DNA of 64,000 nucleotides from Odontesthes bonariensis. Lineage: Eukaryota; Chordata; Actinopteri; Atheriniformes; Atherinopsidae. The DNA lies in the NCBI RefSeq assembly GCF_027942865.1, contig NC_134510.1, forward strand, positions 20,887,209-20,951,208, written 5' to 3'. A program made the position numbers and the translations under genes. A model generated the notes under the pieces. The model did not search any database, was not told where the DNA came from, and was given only the letters and a program-made list of their open reading frames with translations. Shown piece after piece: positions 1 through 13,001 of the stretch (within the stretch, counting starts at the first letter, position 1; the number at the start of each line of letters is the position of its first letter).

Positions 1-156
1 GAAGATCTTTGATGTCCTCAGAATAGCACCAATATTTGTTTTTCTTTTCTTTTTGTAGCATCGTTTATAGTTCTGATTAATTCCCTTCTAAATGAATGTG
101 GTAATACGGTTTTGTTCATGCTTTGTTGACAATTAATGCTTCTTTTTTTTTTTCAG

Positions 157-1696
157 GGGAAACTCTGACATGCTATGAGTGTCTACCAGGAGACTCTGAA
201 CCTTGCAAGGAATCAAAGAAATGTCCCTCACAGAATCATCAGTGTGGTTCATTCAGAATTATGTCATATAAAGGTATATTTCTGTAAAGTTTATGGTGGT
301 TGTTGGTCCCCTGTTTGGCACTTGCTCAGTTTACAGTGGCTTTTCTTTGGCTACAGGTGGTTCAAAAGTTGAAGACGATGAAGCAAAAAGTTGTGCTTTG
401 GCTCAGGAGTGTGGTGAGCATTTTCTCAACTTTGGAGCGGTCAAAACCTTGATTACTACCAAGTGCTGCAACTCGGACCTCTGCAACACCCAATCTGCCC
501 CAGCTGGTAATTTACATCCTGTGTGTATTGTTTTACATTACACAGGGTTGTTCTAACTACAGTCTGTTGTATTAACACTTTATGCAAAATGCTTGGTGAG
601 TGGAAATATTTCAAACCAAGAAAAAAGTCCAAAAAGAGAAACAGTTTGAATATTTGCCAAATGCAGTGACACAGGAAAAAAAATGAATTAAGTGTTAAAA
701 GTGAAAACGTTCTTGCTGCTAAACCTGATTCTGAATTACAGCTTCACTAATTTGTTTGTATGAGTCGTATGACGGAGGCACTCATATCACAGACGCAAAT
801 GATTGTCATTTAATTACACCTAAAAACACTGAAGCAGTGCGCCTTGTAATGTCAAGTTTATTCTCTAAAACGTCTTTATTTATTTTTATTTTTATTTTCA
901 ACATTTCAAGCTTATTTGTGAAATATAAAAAAAGTAGTAAAAATAACTCTTCCTCTCATAAGAGGATGAATAAAGAATTGCACTCTGAAAGTTAGTGCTG
1001 ACCACGTTTAAATGCTTCAGGTGTGAAATCAGTCATTTAAGGTTAAAGTTACAGAAGTCTTCAGTTTGTGGGTTTGGTTCAGCAACTTTACGACAACAGA
1101 TCCTACATACATGCCAAAAGCATTGAAAGGCTCATTTTTTTCGATGAAATTAAGTGACCAGGTTTTAACTTGTTCAGTTTCCAGAATAAAAAGAAAGGGA
1201 ACTGCATTGTTTAGCACAGAAACATCATTTTCTAGGAACTTACTTGAAAACAGCCCATTACTATTTTCTTTCTCAAATAATTATTTTTTTGTTGTACTAG
1301 ATGCCAGCAAATTTTCCCCAAATGGCAAAAAGTGCTTCACCTGTGAAGGACAAACATGCACTAAAACTCTAAACTGTGAGGGGAATGAGGACCGCTGCGT
1401 CTCAGGAACATGTAAGAGACCTGCTTCTTCCTCAAAGTGATTCCAATATCAAACACTGTAGTTTGCTTCATAACATTATTTTCATTCTTTCAGCGATTGT
1501 CGATGGAAACACGATTACCAGAAAGGGCTGTGCCTCCGAGCAGATGTGCTCAGCTTCAACAGCTGCAAAGTACAAAGCAGTCAGCGGGGAAGAACTGAGC
1601 TGCTGCCAGGGCGACTTATGCAACAGCGCCGGCAGTACAAGTGCTGGTCTGCCGCTGATGGCGGTGCCGCTCATCTCTCTGGTCTTATTGTCTTAG
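157..1696 (+). CDS. Gene 1: GPI-anchored two-LU-domain (Ly6/uPAR-like) protein, 5' incomplete
   Basis: Exons 157-273, 357-506, 1301-1411 and 1494-1696, all joined in phase 1. Exons 1-2 form one LU domain (starts TCYEC, ends CCNSDLCN, ten Cys). Exons 3-4 form a second (KCFTCEG to CCQGDLCN, ten Cys). The last exon continues into a Ser/Ala/Gly stretch and a hydrophobic C-terminus ([14 protein letters not shown], stop 1694-1696), the usual form of a GPI-attachment signal, so the protein should sit on the outer cell surface. In fish such two-LU proteins are usually named uPAR-like or phospholipase A2 inhibitor-like; the ligand cannot be read from sequence. The signal-peptide exon is not in the window. 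The intron at 1-156 matches the one before the third LU domain of gene 2, so further LU exons could lie upstream. Exon 2 may end three bases earlier. Confidence 0.85.
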
Positions 1697-2016
1697 TTAC
1701 TCAATAACGCAGCATCACTGCTCACCTTTTCTTATCATTTTAGCAGAATTATAGAGCTGCATGCATGTTCTTCTTTCCAATGTGAAATGAGAACGCGAAA
1801 AAGATGAGGAAGCAAAGCACTAAATGTCATTTACCTTATCTTGCTTCATGCAATTTCTTATGCTTTTGTTGTCTTTGCTGTTGTTAATTATGAATACGCT
1901 TTTTTCTAAGTAAAAAGGTTAAAAAAATTCTGGTGCAGATTTTCATTGTTCAGTGCCTTTATAAACCAGATTTTTGGAAACACAAAATACTTGTTCTTGT
2001 CATTAATAAGAATTTG

Positions 2017-2022
2017 AATAAA
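2017..2022 (+). other. Polyadenylation signal of gene 1
   Basis: AATAAA about 320 bases after the stop codon. The same hexamer in the same context occurs after gene 2 at 17846-17851. Confidence 0.5.
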
Positions 2023-2969
2023 CAAATTGGACCCTTTATTTCTATTTCCTGTCTGAGTCTCTCTTTAATTTTATAATTGATTACATTAATTGACTTATAA
2101 CGTTTGTTTATGGAACAGCACAAAGTAAGTGTCAAAGCACATACTAATCAGTGTTTGCATGATGATTTCTAATAAAGGGCAGCTACTTGAATAATCACAA
2201 CAGAGCCCCTCAATTAGATAAACGGTTTCTGCATACTGTATCACCATAAAGTGTTCCTCATGTGACTGAATCATCCCTTAGTTGTGCTGCTAGAGGTTCA
2301 GCCTGCCGGAGGACCTCCTATGTTGCACTGAGCTCTTCTACCTTCCTCAACTTATATTTGTAGTAATTAGTTGTAATTCTTGTATGTAATTTATTTTGGT
2401 GTGTCAAAAGGAATTGTTGGGGTTTTCATGTTAAGTGTTTTTCAGGGCTCTCAAGTCTCACGCAATGAGCGTGAAACACACGCATTTCAACAAGTTCACA
2501 CGCCACACATGCCATTTCTCACGCTGAGAAATGATCAACTTCGTCGCACAGAAATTCTAATAGACTATACTATAAACGAGTCAATGGCAGGTTACTGTGC
2601 GCTCGTACAGCTCAGAACTACAGCTCTGGTACAGCTGTCTTGATTTAGCAACCCATCGGCAAATCACAAAATAGAATTTTTCAGCCAATCAGAAAACAGA
2701 ATTTCTTGTTACCGGGTGAGGTCTGAAATAGCTTTCAGCTGCAAGCACGCGTGCAGAAGTTGTAGACGAGCTGGAGGTGGAAGAGAACCGTCAGGATCAT
2801 CAGCAGGTCATATCTTCATTTATTTTAATCTTGTATTAATCACTATAGTTTTCCTACTCTTTGTAAAAGACCAATACCTGCCGATTAAAGTGTTCGTTGG
2901 AGTAGTAGGCCTAAATATTCAGCACACACCCTTTGACATGAGCAACTTAATGAAAAATGAAAAAAATAT
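2023..2969. other. Intergenic sequence downstream of gene 1
   Basis: From 2023 to about 2452 this matches the region after gene 2 (17850-18262). The match stops at 2453, where CAGGGCTCTCAAG begins; that resembles a hAT-type terminus, but I could not find the matching right end before the LINE that follows. No convincing gene seen. Confidence 0.4.
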
Positions 2970-5420
<2,451 letters not shown>

Positions 5421-5447
5421 TTAATTTTTTTCAAAGGTGACTGGTAT

Positions 5448-7336
5448 CAGGGCCGTATTAAGTCAATGTGGTGCCCCTGGGCACTAAACCTCAAGTGCCC
5501 CCTAGGCTACATTTTCAAACGTATTCATTCAAAATCAGTAACAATTAAAGCACCATCCATCTATATACAGTATGTAGGATTATTCAAATATCTCCATTTA
5601 AAACCAATCAATTCAATTCACTATCAATCCAAACAGCATCCATATATTAAAATGTACAGATTCAAAATGTGTATCAATTCGAAGAGCATTTGTCTATATT
5701 GAAATATATTATCAATTCAAAGAGCATCCACCTATGCAGCACTAACAACACTCCTATTATTCAGGGGGACGTCATTGCCACAGCCGTCCCAGAGCACCAT
5801 AAGTCGTCTCCCCGGAATGCCAAACCACGCACACTTAAAAACTTAATCAGGGTGCTTGCTCTTTTTCCAAATCAAAATTCCAGACTTTTTCCAGACTTTT
5901 TTAAAACTGAGACTTTTTTTCCCCAAGACCTTAACTTTATGTACTTGTAACTTGTGTGCCTACTGCCTACTTCATTGGTTGAGATTGTACCAACTGTGTT
6001 ATTAGAAATGTTCATTTTTATAGGCTAGTATTCAATGAACAAATGCATTATTCACAGTAAATTCTGCTTTTACTGATGAAAACGTTTCAAAACATGAAAA
6101 TCACAAGTACATGAATTTCACATCAAACAAGAGTCACAAAAACTATCTATAAAAATGAATGGATGGATGAATGAATGAATGTAGAATTCAGTCTCTTCAC
6201 TCACATCTCATCCCATTAGGCTAATACAGTACGTGAGCAGTTAGTAAAATTATAGTTTTATAGCCTACCTTCCTATTTCTCATTTCACAATGCCTTTGAG
6301 CATACTGTAACATTCTACCATACATTTATTTCCCATACTTTATTAAGACTTTCACACAAAATCCAAGACTTTTCAAGGTCTGGAAAACAGTGCTTCAAAA
6401 TTCCATACTTATTAAGACTTTCAAGACTTGCGCAAGCACCCTGTTCATCACGGCCACAATGCGTCGCAACACCTCTCTCCAATACTTCGCCGCATCCTCT
6501 TTTTGTTGTCTGAGAACAACATCAACCGTACCCGCATTCCGTGACCTCCTGAGAAGTGCGAGCAGACACTCGCGGTGGCTTGCGCTCTTCCCGTGGGCTG
6601 TGACTCTGTCCGGGTGTTTCCAGTCACTGTACCCCTCGGTGAAAGCATTTTGCTGCCCGGCCAGGCATTTACACGCAAAACAATACACCATGCCGGTTGA
6701 AGGGGAATAGATTAGCCAATCTCTAGACACTGACTGTTTGTTCGGCAGCTGGCATTGGAAGAGATCATTTGTAAGAAACCTGGTTTTCTTACCGTCGTGC
6801 CGTGCTGATGCTGCATAGCCGCCCGGTTGTGGTAGATGGTGGGACCGTTAGCAATAGCCAGTTGGTTGTCAGCAGTTGTCGATGTTTTTATAAGGAAACG
6901 ATCTAACACTGGAACATTTTTAATTGCCGCTAAACGCCTGGAGTCTTTTTATTTTTTATTTTTCTCTTCGCACAACCACTCAATTGATGTCTATCCATTT
7001 ATTTTTATTTTTACCGCGTTTTTTAAAAAACATGATGCATTTCACCATAGGTGGACTGGCTCAACTGACAGGGTGAGGGAGGGGGGTTAATGTTCACATT
7101 AGGCCACTATTGCTCAGAATTATGATATATTGTTGCTGTTCTTATCACATTAGTTTTAATAATGAATTTTATATGAATATTTATGTCAAGTGTCAAGTGT
7201 AATCATTGTTACAAGTGTACAAACATTCATGAAAAAAATATTTTTAAAGTTTGTCGTGTGGTGCCCCCCCACTGGCTGTGAATGGTTGGTGCCCCTGGGC
7301 ACTGTGCCGCAGGCCCATATAGTTAATCCGGCCTTG
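5448..7336 (-). mobile_element. hAT-family DNA transposon, degenerate
   Basis: The ends are inverted: CAGGGCCGTATTAA on the left, and CAAGGCCGGATTAA when the right end is read in reverse. CTGGTAT flanks both sides (5441-5447 and 7337-7343), close to the 8-bp target duplication of hAT elements. A minus-strand frame (6730-6395) encodes a TTF-type zinc-finger segment (RDWLIYSPSTGMVYCFACK ... SDWKHPDRV ... SASHREC) as found at the N-terminus of ZMYM/hAT transposases; 6909-6712 looks like the preceding part. The catalytic core is missing, so this is a dead copy. Confidence 0.7.
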
Positions 7337-7401
7337 CTGGTATGAGCAGATTCCCAAGGGTACCTACAATTGCCAAACTGGTATTAGTTCTGCCACACTG
7401 A

Positions 7402-7521
7402 AATGCTGATGCAGAGAGGGTTTTTTCCATGGTGGGGCTCAATAAAACCAAGACCAGGAACACGTTGGCTCTGAATGGAACTCTGTCATCCATCATGACT
7501 GTGAAAATGGCTGTGCTTTAA
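7402..7521 (+). pseudogene. hAT transposase C-terminal dimerisation fragment
   Basis: An open frame reads NADAERVFSMVGLNKTKTRN followed by TLALNGTLSSIMTVKM and a stop at 7519-7521. This is the familiar end of hAT transposases (Ser-Xaa-Xaa-Gly with Arg/Lys-rich segment, then NRL/TLSSLM-type helix). It is too short for the gene finder and has no upstream transposase in frame. It appears to belong to an older element into which the 5448-7336 hAT inserted. Confidence 0.65.
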
Positions 7522-7751
7522 ATGGGAGCCCCCAATATCAGTCATCACGCATTAAAATCTGCCACAAACACTTACAACAACACTCATAATTTTTTTTTGT
7601 TTGTTAAGACTTTGCATACCTATAACAATTTATTTTAAAATATAGCAGAATTTAGTGTAAAAGTGAAGATTTGTGATTTTGGTATAAATAAAAAAAATTC
7701 TTTGTTCTTTAAGTAGCTAGTCTATGGCGATGGGATACTGCAAGGGACCAG

Positions 7752-7783
7752 CCCCCCCCCCCCCCCCCCAAAAAAAAAAAAAA
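7752..7783. repeat. poly-C / poly-A tract
   Basis: Eighteen C followed by fourteen A. This probably marks a junction between mobile-element remnants, and assembly length here is unreliable. Confidence 0.9.
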
Positions 7784-7874
7784 CAACGAAAGAAACCCCC
7801 CCCACGCGCACACGGCCCGGCCCCTGCCCCGCCCGAATCTCACTCCAAGCAAACTTGAAAACTTGAGAGCGCTG

Positions 7875-8032
7875 TTAGTGACTGGGTGCAGCTGGTGGGG
7901 AATGAACAGGTACAGTGAATGAACTGAGTGAAGGGAAACTAAAACATGGCAAAACTAAAAACTAAACATGGACTAAAAACCAAAACATGACCTAAAACAT
8001 AAAACTTAAAACATAAGTTCCGTGGCGTGACA
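7875..8032 (-). mobile_element. 3' fragment of LTR-like element (TG...CA family)
   Basis: Matches the right half of the complete copy at 18422-18899, including the terminal CGTGGCGTGACA and the flanking GCTAG. The left half has been replaced by unrelated repeats. Confidence 0.6.
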
Positions 8033-9923
8033 GCTAGTGCGATGTAGAGTTGCTGTCCTATCGGCTCACTGAATATCATCAAAATCCTCTTTCCAGTGGC
8101 ATATCTCTTATTGAAAACTCCTTAACGCAGTCTTTCTCTACTTTAGTACTCATTTCTTGTTTCAGCTCTGCTGTTCTCTTCAATCTGTATTTCTAAAGTC
8201 TGCTAGCTATCTACTGGCTCCATCCCTCCATCTCCAACTTTCACTTGCTCGGTGCCAGATGTTTAGCTGTCCCCTTTCGTTAGTGATAATGGAACATGAA
8301 ACAAATGTCTTCTTTTTTTTTCCTGTCCCTCTGAAACAGGGACAATTAAGATACAAGTTAGAAAGTAAGCTGTGAGCCATATAAAACATGACCAAATATA
8401 AACCCTGGAGCAGCCATACTGTCTTACTGTCCTCATTTACAGAACTATTCCTCTTGTTGTAGTATGAGCTGCAGTAACATTTTTTTTTTACTTCCACTGG
8501 CAGTAATGTTGATGTGTTTTTATGTCTATACATACCTTCATTCCTTGTTTTATACTGCTGCATATAGACCACATTTATACTGAAAGTAATGTGTTTTTTT
8601 ATAGGATCTGATTTAGGTAACGCCTTCACAGTTAAATACCAGTGCAAACACTTCCGATTGCCTTCAGGAGTTCCTCTGCATCTCTTTTGTTTGACCCCAA
8701 CTCACTCCACTACACACAACACAGGACCATGAACTGAGCTCTCGACTGGGGTTTTTCCTGATGTGTGAAGAGTTGCTAGAATAATCTCCAGTGGCACTTT
8801 ATCGTCTCTACCACATGAGTTTAGGGCCTGCAAAAAAAAGATGGTTGCGCTCACGATCATGAAAACATTGCTTTAAACCGTTGCCTTGTATCAACGGAAA
8901 AAGTAGAAAAAAAAACTACAATTTCCTCCAGTCATTTAATGACGTGGTTTCTCAGTCGATGTGTTCTGAGCGTCTACTTCTGGCACAGTTTGAGAATTGC
9001 TATCCTCACACACTGTCATCTTCCACCAGTGATGTATCCCGCCTCCTGGGGAACTTATCTGCCTTCTGTCCCCGACCACATGCTCTGCTTCAGCGTCTAT
9101 TGGCGTCTGTTTTCCCGGCTTCAACTCTTCTAGCCGGAGACCCAGAGACTGTGTGTGGGCTATTAGCTAGAAGATGGGACTGTTTGCTGAGTTTTGCTGG
9201 TGTAAAAAGAAGTCATTACCAACGGTTTCCTGATTTCGGGTCCTAAATACACCTGTTACAATTACAGCATCATCAGGCACAAAATTTAAGAGGTGGTTTT
9301 GTTGGCAGTAAATAAAGGTGAAATCAGCAGTGAATTTTCTATGATTCATTTAGTAACCCTATCCACAAATTCTGCTTTCTGTAATGAAGGTTCCGTAAAT
9401 ACGTAAACATCAGCTCGTGTTTTTCTAATCACAAAAACGGAAACCACTCAGACCAACCCCCAAAGGGTCGTAGGATCTGGTGTCATCCCTCTTTATAACA
9501 TGAGAACAAAACCTACCAGACACAAAGCCATGAAAATAAAGACCATCAATAAACAAAAGAAGCATGAGAAACAAAAGCATGTTGCATCTATGAGGGCCGC
9601 AGAGGTAAACTAGTGCCTGAAAAGTGTGAATATTTCTTTCTCTTTTCATTGCGTCTTGGATATCCATTTGACAGAAGACATGATCAGAATGACCCTTTTT
9701 GGCACTTGTAATAAAGTGTACCAATTATAACATATTTTCAAATGCATTTAGCTGTCTGGTTATATAGAGTTGTGGAAAATGTCCAGTTTTTCTTTAGTTT
9801 TTAGAAATGTCTGATTCAGATGATTTAAGAGGGAGTCAGGCCCTACTTTTTGTTGTCTTTATTTAATGATTGTTGTATGAGTTTCCATAAATACACGTAT
9901 CCCTCCAATCATAACTTCATATC
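7875..9923 (+). repeat. Segmental duplication A1 (partner 18743-20782)
   Basis: About 2.05 kb is nearly identical to 18743-20782, with scattered single-base and small indel differences. No known protein is recognised. A 121-codon frame at 8881-9246 is broken by a frameshift in the partner copy, which argues against coding. The duplicated block lies between LU genes and marks the unit that expanded the cluster. Confidence 0.85.
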
Positions 9924-11326
9924 TTAAAGCGGCAGTCTGCAACTCTTTTTCAAGCATAATGCCTGGAACTGTCCGGGGATTCTGAAAGTAGTACATTAAA
10001 TACCCCAATACAAAAAAAAATGAGTTCTCTAGGTCCCCTATATGTCCCGCTAGGTCCCTCCAAAGCCAGCAGGTTTGTTTACAAAATTGCAGACCGGACC
10101 GGTAAAAGGTAACCAATCAGGTTACGAGCTGGGCTCTGCTGCCTGTCAATCACCGATTGTGCACGCGCGATACAAGATAGGCTCGTCCCCACGCTTATTT
10201 ATCTAGACTATTGAACTTCATTACGGGCTAGTCTACTTACTGTGTCTTCCATGATCGCAAATGACAGGTGAGTTGATGTTCCCAATATGACTTATATGAA
10301 ATTTTCCTGATTCTCTTCGAAGTCACTTACATTTAAATCACTATAGTCAGAAGAAACAGTTACAGAAAACAACAAGGCTTTCATTGCACATATTTTCATG
10401 TGTTTTGAGTTTTTTTTTAGACCCAATTGGAAGATTGTGATTGAGAGCAAGTCTAGAAAGTGCAAGTAAAGTAAATTTACAATGCAAACACATTTGTGAA
10501 TGTTATGTTCATGGGAAATCAGTTTATTCTCTTTTGATATTGACTTTTGAAAGAATTACACATTTCACACACTGGGTGTGAACCTCAGTGTCAGAAGTCA
10601 CTCTCAAACACTATTCTCCGGGTAAGAAAAAAAACAAAACCTGTGCTGCTGTATCTGGGCTCCAAAACTTCAGATCTTCGTTCTCTGCTGAGACAGACCA
10701 GAGCATTGTAACGCTCTCTTGGCATGTTACAAATATGTTGAGAAATGGGTATGTGTACACATGCTCAGTTAATTATTCAGGCTACTGGACACTAATGGGC
10801 CCCAACAAAACCAGGCTGCAGCTCTAACAACAGTTTCTGTCACATCAGTTTCACAAGACATTGGTTGAGCTACTCTTATCATAAGTGCAATTAATTGTCA
10901 TTGTCGTGCTAGGTTTGACACACCTGCCCTCTTTATCACAGTTGTGTGTGTATAAGAGTTACTTTGCCCAATAAAATGTGCCCGTGCACAGGGCGGTCTT
11001 TATATGCTCTCCATCAGATTGGGTCTGTCACTTTCGATTTCCCGGAAAAGTCTGTAGAGTTTAGTTTTAGGTCAGCTTTTTACAAGCAGCTTCAACGGTC
11101 TTGATCTAGATATTTTACACAGACAGTAAAATGAAACCTAAGGAATGAACAATCAATTTTTTTTTTTTGCAAAGTGACACACCTTGAGCTGTATAAAGTT
11201 AATCATTATATAGGTAATATATTCTTTGTTAGTTTCCCCAGTTCTCTTAAGTTACTGAACTCACGTTGCATTCAGGACTGTAAAAAAAAAGATAAAACTT
11301 TGGAGAACAATGATCAATACCTTTCC
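9924..11326. other. Non-coding stretch, possible old Ig-domain remnant
   Basis: No clear gene. A short frame at 10588-10827 reads SIVTLSWHVTN and GYVYTCSVNYSGYW, with the W...YTC pattern of an immunoglobulin V-type domain but no exon borders or second cysteine context that I trust. The 9924-10260 segment starts with TTAAAGCGGCAG and may be a small DNA element. Confidence 0.3.
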
Positions 11327-12328
11327 ACAGATTTATTATATTTCATACACGCAAAGTACTCTGCCTTAGATAGATAAACCAAAAGGAAAAAAAAAACATT
11401 TTAAAAGCTGTTCACATTGTGAAAGCTAGTCTTGTGTCTAGTCTTGCATAAAACTGATGATCAGGCAAAACCTCAAACACCTGCTGTAGGCGCAGGCTTC
11501 TAAAGCTTTATCCCTTTTTAGTAGTTGAAAAGTTACTGTCGGTATCTACGAGGGGTGCAGAGGTAAATCAGTGCCTGAAAAGTGTGGATATTTCTTTCTC
11601 TTTTCTTTGCGTCTTGGATATGCATTTGGGAAGTTTTATGAATCACGACTGATTTATTAGTCTTTGCTCAATGCAAAAGTCCTCACTGATGGCACTTCTA
11701 TTTACCAAAGAAAAAAAAAAGCACGTCTTGTATTTAGCGCTTGACATGGCTGCTATGAGGAGGACTCTCAGGTGTTGTAAAACAACGGGGGGAGTAGAGA
11801 GTGTGAAAGAAGGGCTTCTCCATTTGTAGAAATTTATTTGGAATGCCAGAAGAAGACATGATCAGAATGACCCTTTCTGGCCCTTGTAATAAAGTGTACC
11901 AATTATAACGTATTATAATGTTTTCAAATGCATTTAGCTGTCTGGTTATATAGAGTTGTGGACAGTGGTTGTTAAAAGCAAAACACTCTTTAAGATTTTT
12001 ATCTTCAAATGTTGGGTAGAAATGGATCGAGGCACCATTTTGAAAAGACCGTCTTGGTGTTGGTCGGACCCATACAACATCCTTGGCTTTAATGTGCTGT
12101 CTGATTGTGAACCATGGAGAGACAATACCAAATTTGAACACAATTAATTGAAGCGTAAAGTGTTATTTATTGATGATGGGAGCTCTGATTAAAAAGTTTT
12201 TTGTTTTTATTTTCCAACTGGGCACAGAGGTCTACCTTAAATACTTCAACTGACTGGATAATCAGGTTCTTACTGAGATGACATGTAGTGTAAGAAGAAA
12301 CTTAACTTGGCCCCCCACTACTGATTAT
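11327..12328 (+). repeat. Segmental duplication B1 (partner 23018-24020)
   Basis: About 1 kb is almost identical to 23018-24020. Open frames here are the same in both copies only because the copies are recent; no known domain is seen. The partner copy ends abruptly against an LTR-like element, see the pseudogene at 24677. Confidence 0.85.
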
Positions 12329-13001
12329 GAACATGTCTGCTTCTTTCCAACTCCACACTTTTCCTGGAAAACTGACTGAGACATGGAACTGTACACTCCT
12401 ATCTTCCATGTGCATGATTTGCAAAAACATACAAATCTCTATAAAACACCAAGTGCTCAAATTAAATATTTTCCATAATTCAATCTATTCAGGATTTTAA
12501 AGAAATGTACTTTTAGGTTTTCAGGTTTTCAACATTTATTCTTTAGCTTTGCCTTCTTCGCCAAGTATGGTCATTTCTGCCTACAATGAAGACTAACACA
12601 GCAACATCGAAATGTCAAACACGAGGCGTCAAAACAGCCAGCAGTTGTTGCAACAGCCCTAACTGTTACTAATTTACAGTCTGTAAATAAGATTAGTATG
12701 TATAAGAAGGGGCACAATGGGAATCCACAACAATTTATTCATTAAAGTTTCCTTGGAAAATAGAATAACCAAAAGATGTTTAGATACAGTCACATTTGAA
12801 AAGTAATTCTAAAATGTTGAGCTTCAGGTGAATTTAAGACTGACAGGAAGTAATTTTATTGAATGACAATAAAGTGTGTCTAACTAAAAAAGGTCATTTG
12901 TGCCAGAAGGATGTAGGTGTGGTTGAAAACTCAAGCCAAGCCACTTAGATATTTACCTCCTGGATGACTGAAGTGCACCTCATTTGCGCCCGCTGAACAC
13001 G
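12329..13001 (+). promoter_or_regulatory. Upstream region of gene 2
   Basis: This 670-bp stretch lies directly before the gene 2 start codon and should hold its promoter and 5' UTR. I see no strong TATA box. The duplicated copy of this stretch is absent from the third gene copy, which is why that copy should be silent. Confidence 0.3.

Noticed and set aside
8881-9246. 121-codon plus-strand frame in duplication A1
   Set aside because: The partner copy at 19740-20107 has a frameshift in the N-terminal part, the opposite strand is also open, and no domain is recognisable. The repeat of short frames reflects the recent duplication.
11734-12147. Overlapping frames on both strands, repeated at 23638-23839
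   Set aside because: They recur only because the 1-kb block was duplicated. There are no splice sites in frame and no known domain.
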